Below, piece after piece: positions 8,526 to 16,578 of a DNA stretch of 64,000 nt. The stretch is from Bacteroidales bacterium (GTDB taxonomy: Bacteria > Bacteroidota > Bacteroidia > Bacteroidales > Marinilabiliaceae). The first letter of the stretch is position 1. Every line of letters begins with the position of its first letter. The notes under the pieces were generated by a model. The model ran no database searches, was not told where the DNA came from, and saw nothing but the letters and a program-made list of their open reading frames with translations. Both the position numbers and the translations under genes were made by a program. Location: positions 1 to 64,000 of the forward strand of contig JAKSLD010000013.1 of assembly GCA_024401395.1 (NCBI GenBank), read 5' to 3'.

Positions 8526-11366
8526 TTAGAGTGCGAAGTTGATACCGAAGGTGTATAAGCCGCCTATGATATCAGCATTTGCCAATTCTTTTTTGTGATT
8601 GTTGAAGAGGTTATGTGCGTTGAAGAATACTTCGCAACCCTTGACTGGCTCGTAGCCGACTTTGAGGTTCATTGTGAAGCGTGGACACATTGTCGCAGGC
8701 TTGTCAAGAGCGTCTGATGTGAGGTCTCGCTTGCCAATAAAGTTGGCGAAAGTAGAAACGTTGAGTTTGGCTGTTGGCTTGTACATAAGACCGACCATAC
8801 CATAGATGTTAGGAGTATCTTTATGCTTATGTCCATCCTCTAGCTCGTATGGAGCTACAGCAGAAGAGCCGAAATAGTATGTCTTGTTCTTGCTGTCAAG
8901 GAAAATGTTGTACTTCAAGCCGTAGTATAATGAACGTGCCTGATACATATTGCCATCAGGACCAGCCCATTTCTCGCCGTTATTTACTGCCTCAAGGAAT
9001 TTTGTATCAGCCAAGAGCGCTGCTTTAGCTTCTGGGGTGTATTTGTTTACTGGAGAATATGATGTAGCATCGGAAATAAACTGTTGGATGGCTGCCTCAC
9101 CACCAACAGCAGCTGCCATTTGCATACGACCCATAAGATCAGCAAACAACTGAGCGGCGTTGCCATCCATGCCATTTGTACCCATGAATTCTTGTTGAGC
9201 TATGCCAAGCTGATGAGAAATACCGGCTGACTGGTGGTATGCGTAGTATTTGTTGATTTTTGTATTCTGAATGTTGAGGTTCAGTTTTGCAATCAACTTT
9301 GAGGAGATAATCCAGTCCATATTGAGAGAGAGACCAAGCTGATGAACCTCGTATGGTACGTTCTTGTACTGGATGTATGCTTTTGTTCCAAGTGTGTTTC
9401 CTACTTGCTGGAACATATTAGCCAAAGCATATGGGTCATTGGCATCCAATGTAGGTAATACTGCTATCAAGTTAGCAAGGTCTGTCCCTTTTAGGGTCAG
9501 CATTGCCTCTTTAGCCTGAAGTGCACCATAGTCGGTAGAGTAGCTGTAATAGGCCTCTGCGTCGAGGAGGATATTCTGGGTTGGTCTCCAACGATAACCT
9601 AGCTCGACGGCATCTGAATACTGGATGTCGGCATCTTCGTTACCTATGAATTCCAGGTAGTTTGGATGGAGAAGGTTGGTACGTCTCCAGTTGTATGAAC
9701 TCTTGCCGTTCATCATTACGGCACTGCGCATAGCGCGACCGTATGAGAGGCGGATGAAGTTCTTTTGGTTTATCTCCTTGGATACAGCAAATTGCCATGA
9801 GTTGTTCCACTTGTCTGGTAGCTCTGTCTTGTCTGAACGGAACGCACCAATGAAACGCCATTTGTTGTTTGTCTTGTAATCCATGCGGAGTGATACTCCG
9901 AGGTCGGAATTGGATGCGTCGTCATTGAAATAGCCGGAGAGCTCTGAAGTCTCACCGCTAGGATAGGTAAAATATTCATGATCCGCATCTTTAGCATAAT
10001 AGTGGAAGTATGAAACTTCTGGACGGATAGTGAAGTTGTCTACTGGCTTGATGTCGTATGATGCACCGGCGCTCCATATAATAGGGTAGACTTTCATGCC
10101 TGGAGTGCCGACAGAATAATTGCCGGAGAACGAGTTGACGGATGCGTTAAGTGCCAAACCGTAGATAGATGAATTTACGTTTGCATATCCGCCCTTGAAG
10201 AGTCGCTGGTTGAAAGAGAAATAGTCGCTGAGGTAGCCTGTGCTTGTCACACGAGAGTTGTTGTAACCTCCAGTAACGTCTACGCGAACATTCTCGTTAG
10301 GGTTGATAGTAATGTAACCGTTGATACCCATTGTCTTGCGGGCTATGCTTGAGTTTGGAAACATCTTGTCGATAGGTGTCTCTGGCTCTAGTATGTCGTA
10401 GAGCTTGCCATCGGTATATGCCTGCTTGATGTTATTCTGTATATCTTTCTTTGAGTACCATCCGCCAGCAGAAGGAGAGAAGTTGAGCTGTGGGTTGCCT
10501 TGTGCATCAACTACTGGTGTGCCATCGGAATTCATCAAGTAAGGGTTGACTCCTCCTGTGAGGTATACAAGACCACTGAAAGGGTTGATGTATAACTTGT
10601 CAGTGTCACGCTCACGAGTCTGTAGGTTGGCTGTTACTCCGAAGCCTACCTTGCTCGATGGTGTATATCGGACCGCCAAGTCGCCAATAGCTGAGTTGAG
10701 GTTGCCCATCTGGAACGATCCTTGTACGATAGCCGATTCTGTAGAAGGCTTGTCTGTAATGATATTGATAACACCCTGAACTGCGTTAGGACCATATAGA
10801 GCAGAAGAAGCACCTCTAACTACCTCGATTCGCTCAATATCTTCTATGCCAATAGGAAGCTGATCGAGAGATACTGAACCGCATGAATAGTCCTGACAGA
10901 TGCGACCGTCAACCATCACGAGAATATTGGAGGTCTCTGTGTAGAGCATCAGGTTATTGTCAGGAATGTTGTTGAGACCACGCATAATGATCTGGTAGAC
11001 ACCGTTGGTCTTTTCAATTACGATTACACCAGGAATTAAGCGAAATGCCTCTTCGATAGTCGTAATTCCGTACGAGCGCATCTCTGCTTTCGTGATTACG
11101 GAAGATGATAGAGGACTGGTGAAGGCTGTTTCCTCTGATTTTGAAGCAGAAGATACGTTCTTGTTCATAATCATCGCGAAAAGTTCGTCTACGCTCGATA
11201 GACCAAGCTTTTCTACAGCTTCCATAAGGTCTTCCAAAGGAAGTTCGGACAGTTCGTCCATGCTCATCGCCAGGATTTGTTCCTTGGTCAATGCGTTATT
11301 GTTCTGCGCATCGACGGATAGTGAAAACACTGCGAGCGCAAGCAATGAAATTAGTAGTCTTTTCAT
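8526..11366 (-). CDS. TonB-dependent outer-membrane receptor (copy 1)
   Basis: I start this at 11366, because MKRLLISLLALAVFSLSVDA is a clear signal peptide; the open frame extends 63 codons upstream without signal-like features. The mature 946-residue precursor has an acidic helical N-terminal segment (TKEQILAMSMDELSELPLED), then the plug domain with IPGVIVIEKTNG, MRGLNNIPDN and the hallmark IERIEVVRGASSALYGPNAV followed by GVINIIT. A 22-strand-type barrel follows, ending in a Phe-rich last strand (GGLYTFGINFAL). Such receptors import iron chelates, cobalamin or glycans using TonB energy. No SusD partner is adjacent, so a siderophore/cofactor role is more likely than SusC-type. It is divergent from a close paralogue. 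Confidence 0.93.
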   Translation of the reverse strand: MKRLLISLLALAVFSLSVDAQNNNALTKEQILAMSMDELSELPLEDLMEAVEKLGLSSVDELFAMIMNKNVSSASKSEETAFTSPLSSSVITKAEMRSYGITTIEEAFRLIPGVIVIEKTNGVYQIIMRGLNNIPDNNLMLYTETSNILVMVDGRICQDYSCGSVSLDQLPIGIEDIERIEVVRGASSALYGPNAVQGVINIITDKPSTESAIVQGSFQMGNLNSAIGDLAVRYTPSSKVGFGVTANLQTRERDTDKLYINPFSGLVYLTGGVNPYLMNSDGTPVVDAQGNPQLNFSPSAGGWYSKKDIQNNIKQAYTDGKLYDILEPETPIDKMFPNSSIARKTMGINGYITINPNENVRVDVTGGYNNSRVTSTGYLSDYFSFNQRLFKGGYANVNSSIYGLALNASVNSFSGNYSVGTPGMKVYPIIWSAGASYDIKPVDNFTIRPEVSYFHYYAKDADHEYFTYPSGETSELSGYFNDDASNSDLGVSLRMDYKTNNKWRFIGAFRSDKTELPDKWNNSWQFAVSKEINQKNFIRLSYGRAMRSAVMMNGKSSYNWRRTNLLHPNYLEFIGNEDADIQYSDAVELGYRWRPTQNILLDAEAYYSYSTDYGALQAKEAMLTLKGTDLANLIAVLPTLDANDPYALANMFQQVGNTLGTKAYIQYKNVPYEVHQLGLSLNMDWIISSKLIAKLNLNIQNTKINKYYAYHQSAGISHQLGIAQQEFMGTNGMDGNAAQLFADLMGRMQMAAAVGGEAAIQQFISDATSYSPVNKYTPEAKAALLADTKFLEAVNNGEKWAGPDGNMYQARSLYYGLKYNIFLDSKNKTYYFGSSAVAPYELEDGHKHKDTPNIYGMVGLMYKPTAKLNVSTFANFIGKRDLTSDALDKPATMCPRFTMNLKVGYEPVKGCEVFFNAHNLFNNHKKELANADIIGGLYTFGINFAL

Positions 11367-11716
11367 TGATATATTAGTAACATTGTTAAATTCATACTCA
11401 CAAATAGAAATTACTACGGCAGCTTGCTTGGAAATGTTGCGTCTTGTTGGTGTTTTTTTTTGATATAAAATAAAAAATTGCGATGAACAAGGGACTTCTC
11501 TTAGTGTAGGCCGAGAGTAGACCGAGTGCAGACTGAGCCCATAAACCCTTAACAAATTGGTCTGCTACTAAGTCCTGGGTTCGGTTTTTTTTGTTGAAAT
11601 TAGCGTGGTCGTATTAAAAATACTTGCAATATTTTGTAGCCTATTTTTTTATTTTGCGTATATACCGACTGCAAACAATTACATCACATTTTAGAAAAAC
11701 CAACATAATAGAAGTT
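11367..11716. other. Divergent intergenic region between the two TonB receptors
   Basis: The 350 bp between the divergent start codons hold one copy of the 11-bp-unit repeat (11471-11544) and AT-rich promoter-like DNA on both sides, but I could not place a full promoter with confidence. I saw no cobalamin riboswitch or other recognised leader. Confidence 0.6.
11471..11544 (+). repeat. Dispersed 11-bp-unit repeat, class I (copy 1)
   Basis: A core of six A residues then TTGCGATGAACAAGGG (11471-11493) is followed by units TTAGTGTAGGC, CGAGAGTAGAC, CGAGTGCAGAC and TGAGCCCATAA at exact 11-bp spacing from 11501. The core and next seven bases are identical to the copy near 45540. Confidence 0.8.
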
Positions 11717-14700
11717 ATGAGCACTATTTTTGATTGCAGTGCTCTTGCCCGGTTGGGTAAGACGCTGACATTAACCTTACTATTCTTGGCCATCGGTTCG
11801 CTCTCCTATGCACAGTCTAATAAACTGACAAAGGAGCAGATTCTGGCAATGAGTATGGAGGAACTCTCTGAATTGCCATTGGATGAACTTATGGAAGCTG
11901 TAGAGACTCTTGGCGTATCGAGTGTGGATGAACTATTCGCTATGATTATGAACAAGAATGTTGCATCGGCTTCCAAGAAGGAAGAGAGTAGTTTTACCGC
12001 TCCTTTGTCTACTACAACCATCACTCGTAGTGAGCTTCGAACATATGGTGTAACGACAATAGAGGAGGCATTCCGTCTTGTCCCAGGTGTCGTGGTACAA
12101 GAGAAGACCAATGGTATGTATGACGTTTATATCCGTGGTTTGAATAGCATCCCTGACGGACAGCGCTCTCTTTATACAGAGAATACCAATACGCTTTTGA
12201 TGGTTGACGGCCGAATCGTAAACGATTATATGTGCGGTATGCTGCCTTGGGAGACATTGCAGATATCTATTGAGGATATTGAACGTATCGAGGTAGTTCG
12301 CGGTGCGACTTCTGCTCTTTACGGTCAGAATGCAGTTCAAGGTGTAATCAATATCATTACTGATAAGCAGAACAGCAGCAACAAGGTTGTACAAGGTTCC
12401 TTGCAGATGGGTAACAACAACTCATTCATAGGCGACATCGCATTGCGTTCTACTTTCAGTGAGAAGTTGAATCTTGGTGCTACGTTCAATATGCAGCAAC
12501 GTAACCGTAATACAAATAAAATATTCGTGCCAAAGAACAATGGCTACTTCCTCAATACGAAACCTGAGGTAGACCCTAATGTAGATCCATCTGGTCTTAA
12601 GCAGTTGACAGAGGATTCATGGATGACACTTGAGCAGGTGGGTAATACATATAATACTCTCCTCGGACAGTATTACAAGAATGTGGAAGAGATGACTCCA
12701 CTTGACAAGATGTTCCCAAATCTCGACAGGGCTCGTCATAATTTCGGCTTCAATGGATATTTGTCTTACAATCCTAACGAGAATATGCTGATTAATTTCA
12801 CGACAGGTTATCAACAGTCGAGAAGTAACACTTCTTCTATCGACGATGACGTTTTCGTGATGAGTGGTCGTACAATGAAGAATTTTTATGCGAACTTCCA
12901 GTCGCGTATTCATGGTTTGACATTCAATGTCGACTTCGCTAATGGTGCAAATGACTACGTGAAAGGTGTACACTCTTATAAAGAGGGTGAGTCAATCCTC
13001 GCATCAACATTAGGATATGATTTTGAGATCGGTGGTCTATCGATAAGACCTGAGGTACAGTATCGTTATTTCAAGGCTAGGGATTACAACTATTATACAC
13101 ACCTCACATCTACTCCTGACGGTCAGCCAGAAGGTGATTACTTCATTACTCAGGATGGCACATACGTTCGTATTACTCCATTCTTTGATGGCGATGGTAC
13201 AGATACATATACAATAGCACCTAGCTTGCGTTTGGACTATAAGCTCGACACATGGCGTTTTATCGGTGCATTCCGTTCGGATAAGACAGATAAGCCAGAC
13301 AAGTGGAATAATTCATGGCAGTTGGCGATTTCAAAAGAGTTGAATGACCACAACTTCATACGTCTTTCATACGGTCGTGCTACACGTGCATCTGTTATCA
13401 TCAACTCTGATGCTCATTATACATGGACACGTAAGGGTATGTCGCAGCCTTCTATGGTAAATCTCTTTGGTACGGATGGTTATGATTTGGTATCAATAGA
13501 CAATTTTGAGTTGGGCTATCGTATGCGCCCATCAAATAATATACTTATTGATGCAGAGGCATATTTCTCGATGAGTGAGAACTATGGTTCTTTGAGAGCT
13601 ACTAGCGCCAGCATATATATTTCGGAGTCTAACATGAGAAAATATGTGCAGGATATAGCGATGTCAGCAGCTGCTGCAAGACAGACAGCTACAGACTCGT
13701 TCCTTGCAGAGCATGGTCAGGAGCTTCAGCAGAAATATACGATGGAAGCAGTTCAGCAGGGCATGACAGACCCTGCAGAGATTGGTCAGTATGTACAGTC
13801 GAAGATTACAGCTGATGCAACTCCAGTGGTTACTCAGGCTGTATCGTCAGTAGTTGCAGGCAAGATTGACGAAGGTCGCGCTATCCTTGGTAAGAACAGT
13901 CTCTTCAAGACAGTGGCTACAATGGAGTATGGTAATGTACCATACAAGGTTAAGCAATATGGCTTGAGTGTGAATATGGACTGGATTATATCTCCAAAGT
14001 TGATTGCTAAGTTTAATGTGAACTTCCAGCAGACTAAGATTAATGACTATTATTATTACGACCAGAAGACTGCTCTTTCTTCACAGCTTATGGCTGGCGT
14101 AAATAATGTTGTTGATGTGACTAAGACTTTTGTTGGAGAGATGGGTGCTTATAAAGATGGTGCTACTGCATATCTTATGAATCTTCTCGGTCAGGTAGAT
14201 GGCAATACAATGAATCTGGCACAGGCATCGGGTGATCCATTAGCATTTGCACAGAAGTGTCATGATGCTTTCTTCGCTGGTGGTCATGTTGACGGAGTGC
14301 CAGACGACCAGTTGCTCGCAACCTATTACTTGTATGCGCTCAATGTACGTAGACATACAGGAGAGAAAGCAGCAGCAGCAGGTATATACGGTCAGGCTGC
14401 ATACACAGTAGGAAAGGAAGCAAATATGACATATGAGTTGGAAGACAACCACAAGCATGAAGCTACTCCAAACGTATATGGTATGGTCGGCTTGATCTTT
14501 AAGCCAGTAAAGCAGCTTACTTGCACAGCATTTGGTAACTTCATAGGTGAGCGTACATACAATCTTACTTATGGTGAGATGAAGATGGATCCTCGCTTTA
14601 CCGTTAATGCGAAGATTGGTTATACTCCTATTGATGGTTTCGAGGTGTTCTTCAATGCCCACAACCTATTCAACAGCGAGAAACAAGAATTCCCTGGTAT

Positions 14701-14749
14701 GGATAAGATTGGCGGCTTGTACACCGTTGGTGTTAATTTCGGCTTCTAA
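11717..14749 (+). CDS. TonB-dependent outer-membrane receptor (copy 2)
   Basis: The start chosen is ATG 11717. It gives a 1010-residue precursor with signal segment LTLTLLFLAIGSLSYAQ, and the 31 upstream codons of open frame do not look like signal sequence. The region after the signal is nearly identical to copy 1 (TKEQILAMSMEELSELPLDE, then SSVDELFAMIMNKNVASASK). The plug has IERIEVVRGATSALYGQNAV and GVINIIT. The barrel has an alanine/glutamine-rich probably helical insertion at about residues 637-720 that copy 1 lacks in this form. The last strand is GGLYTVGVNFGF. Substrate unknown. It ends in a strong terminator. Confidence 0.93.
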   Translation: MSTIFDCSALARLGKTLTLTLLFLAIGSLSYAQSNKLTKEQILAMSMEELSELPLDELMEAVETLGVSSVDELFAMIMNKNVASASKKEESSFTAPLSTTTITRSELRTYGVTTIEEAFRLVPGVVVQEKTNGMYDVYIRGLNSIPDGQRSLYTENTNTLLMVDGRIVNDYMCGMLPWETLQISIEDIERIEVVRGATSALYGQNAVQGVINIITDKQNSSNKVVQGSLQMGNNNSFIGDIALRSTFSEKLNLGATFNMQQRNRNTNKIFVPKNNGYFLNTKPEVDPNVDPSGLKQLTEDSWMTLEQVGNTYNTLLGQYYKNVEEMTPLDKMFPNLDRARHNFGFNGYLSYNPNENMLINFTTGYQQSRSNTSSIDDDVFVMSGRTMKNFYANFQSRIHGLTFNVDFANGANDYVKGVHSYKEGESILASTLGYDFEIGGLSIRPEVQYRYFKARDYNYYTHLTSTPDGQPEGDYFITQDGTYVRITPFFDGDGTDTYTIAPSLRLDYKLDTWRFIGAFRSDKTDKPDKWNNSWQLAISKELNDHNFIRLSYGRATRASVIINSDAHYTWTRKGMSQPSMVNLFGTDGYDLVSIDNFELGYRMRPSNNILIDAEAYFSMSENYGSLRATSASIYISESNMRKYVQDIAMSAAAARQTATDSFLAEHGQELQQKYTMEAVQQGMTDPAEIGQYVQSKITADATPVVTQAVSSVVAGKIDEGRAILGKNSLFKTVATMEYGNVPYKVKQYGLSVNMDWIISPKLIAKFNVNFQQTKINDYYYYDQKTALSSQLMAGVNNVVDVTKTFVGEMGAYKDGATAYLMNLLGQVDGNTMNLAQASGDPLAFAQKCHDAFFAGGHVDGVPDDQLLATYYLYALNVRRHTGEKAAAAGIYGQAAYTVGKEANMTYELEDNHKHEATPNVYGMVGLIFKPVKQLTCTAFGNFIGERTYNLTYGEMKMDPRFTVNAKIGYTPIDGFEVFFNAHNLFNSEKQEFPGMDKIGGLYTVGVNFGF

Positions 14750-14772
14750 TATAATTGGTTTTGTTGATATGA

Positions 14773-14809
14773 AGAGCGCTTCCCTGTTATATGGGGAGCG
14801 CTCTTTTTG
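14773..14809 (+). terminator. Rho-independent terminator of TonB receptor copy 2
   Basis: AGAGCGCTTCCC (14773-14784) pairs with GGGGAGCGCTCT (14793-14804) with one G-U pair, followed by TTTTT. Confidence 0.88.
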
Positions 14810-14811
14810 TA

Positions 14812-14884
14812 TGCTTTGAGGATAGCGTCTGCTCTTTGTCTGCATTAAGGGAAGTATAAGGTTGCTCGCAATTTTTTTATTTAG
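14812..14884 (-). repeat. Dispersed 11-bp-unit repeat, class II
   Basis: Read on the minus strand: an A-run, then TTGCGAGCAA, then units CCTTATACTTC, CCTTAATGCAG, ACAAAGAGCAG and ACGCTATCCTC at 11-bp spacing. It lies between the receptor terminator and xpt. Confidence 0.75.
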
Positions 14885-14951
14885 AGAAGAAATGTTGGGT
14901 AGAGAAAGTGTCGTAGTTTTCAAGTTAGGTACAACGATAGACATAATTGAT

Positions 14952-14959
14952 TAATTTTG
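14952..14959 (+). promoter_or_regulatory. Promoter -7 element of xpt
   Basis: TAATTTTG matches TAnnTTTG and is 25 bp before the xpt start. No convincing -33 TTG is seen at the right spacing. Confidence 0.5.
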
Positions 14960-14984
14960 CCGCAATCATAAAAAATAGGTAACA

Positions 14985-15566
14985 ATGAACTTTTTGGAAG
15001 AGAAAATCATTACTGATGGAAAAATCTTCAATGAGAATATTCTCAAGGTAGATGGGTTCTTGAATCATCAGATAGATATGGATATAATGCGCCAGATAGC
15101 GTGTGAGATAAAGAGACGTTTCAAGGGGGTGCATGTTGATAAGATTCTTACTATAGAGGCGTCTGGTATTGCAATCGCTGTTACATTGGCAAATATGTAC
15201 GATGTGCCAGTTGTTTTTGCTAAGAAATCAGCTACTGTCAACAGTACGGACGACAAATATGTAAGTGAGGCTTATTCGTTTACACGTAAGACGATGAATA
15301 AAGTATTTGTCTCTAAGCCATATTTACACGAAGGAGAAGATATACTTATTGTCGATGATTTCATAGCCGACGGTCAGGCAGCCAATTCATTGGTAGAAAT
15401 TGTCAAGCAAGCTGGTGCAAATATAGTAGGCATAGGAGTTGCTATAGAGAAGGGGCAGCAGAATGGTGGCAAGATGCTCAGAGAAAAAGGATTCCATGTC
15501 GAGTCTATTGCCATTATAGATACAATGAACGTTGAGACACAGACAGTTTTCTTCCGCAGACAATAA
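14985..15566 (+). CDS. xpt: Xanthine phosphoribosyltransferase
   Basis: Xpt converts xanthine plus PRPP to XMP in purine salvage. The 193-residue protein matches the family in length and carries FLNHQIDMDIM near residue 26, EASGIAIAVTLANMYDVPVV near 58 and the PRPP-binding motif VDDFIADGQAANSL near 124. It also has a late acidic/Gly segment (GVAIEKGQQNGGK) typical of Xpt/PurR-type PRTases. It stands alone between a repeat element and the convergent kinase gene. Confidence 0.94.
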   Translation: MNFLEEKIITDGKIFNENILKVDGFLNHQIDMDIMRQIACEIKRRFKGVHVDKILTIEASGIAIAVTLANMYDVPVVFAKKSATVNSTDDKYVSEAYSFTRKTMNKVFVSKPYLHEGEDILIVDDFIADGQAANSLVEIVKQAGANIVGIGVAIEKGQQNGGKMLREKGFHVESIAIIDTMNVETQTVFFRRQ

Positions 15567-15585
15567 CAGTCAGCGCACTGTTTTG

Positions 15586-16578
15586 TTACAATACGCCCTT
15601 GAGAGGTATTTCGATTCGTACCAATATTCCTGGGCGAGAAGTGGAAAGCTGGTTATAGGTGCCATAGGATACAGTACCCTTGAAGGATGATACACGAGAG
15701 ACTATATTATAGTAGCCCATACCACTACCTGTAGTCTCGGATACATTATCCTCGGGGTCTTGCGCTGGGGTAAACCCTATGCCGTTATCTGCATACTCAA
15801 GCAAGATACGTCCGTCAAGTTCCTGCAGACGAATATCAATAAGCGTCGCATGGGCATGGCGGATTGTGTTATTTATCAGTTCGCATATTACGCGGTAGAC
15901 CACGATCTCTATAGTTGAAGGGTAGCGTTTAGAGCCGAATGCGATACTGTATTTAATATTCAACTCAGGAGGTACATTCAGTTTGCCAATGAAGTTGGAT
16001 ATTGCTTTCTCTATACCGAAATTGGTCAATACGTGAGGGGAAAGGTTATTGGATACCTCACGGACGGTAGTAATAGCCTCAGCAATAGCCTGATTTAGAT
16101 TGTTGCGGATATCAGGGTCTGTAACCTCGTGAGACACAGCAGAGAAGCCCATCTTGATAGAAGACAAAATAGGACCTAGACCATCGTGAAGCTCGGTAGA
16201 GAAACGTTTTCTCTCCTTTTCCTCCGCCTCGATAACAGAGTTGAGCAGGCGCTTTTCGTAGGCACGTTGTTTCTGTTCCGCCTCTTTGTTGTAGACGAAA
16301 ATATTCTTTATGAGATAAACTCCTATGGCAAAGCATGTTGAGATGAAGATACCACCCCAAGAATAAGGCTCTTGCGATTCGAAGCCAAATTGAGGGACGA
16401 AAATCCTTACGATATCTATGACGCTTCGTACCGACCACAATACCAATCCTGCAGAGATCAAAATCCAAGAGAGGTTAGACTTAGTGATGCGAGTCAAGCG
16501 TACCGCAATAACAGCCGCCGCCACCTGAAGGAAACAGGTGAAGAATAGGAATACGTGATAGACGGTATTGTGCTCCAT
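15586..16578 (-). CDS. Membrane sensor histidine kinase, HisKA_3 (NarL/DesK) type
   Basis: The 330-residue protein has three predicted membrane segments (about 8-27, 35-58, 74-94) and a coiled linker. A HisKA_3 dimerisation helix follows with FSTELHDGLGPILSSIK, whose His is the phospho-acceptor. The ATPase domain has N-box CELINNTIRHA, G1 DNGIGF and G2 GSGMGYYNI. Kinases of this class normally phosphorylate LuxR/NarL-type regulators, but no regulator gene lies next to it. Its start codon overlaps the stop of the RelA/SpoT gene (TAATG at 16576-16580), suggesting translational coupling. The signal sensed is unknown. Confidence 0.92.
   Translation of the reverse strand: MEHNTVYHVFLFFTCFLQVAAAVIAVRLTRITKSNLSWILISAGLVLWSVRSVIDIVRIFVPQFGFESQEPYSWGGIFISTCFAIGVYLIKNIFVYNKEAEQKQRAYEKRLLNSVIEAEEKERKRFSTELHDGLGPILSSIKMGFSAVSHEVTDPDIRNNLNQAIAEAITTVREVSNNLSPHVLTNFGIEKAISNFIGKLNVPPELNIKYSIAFGSKRYPSTIEIVVYRVICELINNTIRHAHATLIDIRLQELDGRILLEYADNGIGFTPAQDPEDNVSETTGSGMGYYNIVSRVSSFKGTVSYGTYNQLSTSRPGILVRIEIPLKGVL

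Noticed and set aside
11471-11544. 11-bp unit arrays as a CRISPR-like array
   Set aside because: Units are 11 bp, contiguous and degenerate, with no spacers and no cas genes.
11367-11716. Cobalamin riboswitch for the TonB receptors
   Set aside because: No B12-box or matching leader structure could be found in the 350 bp.
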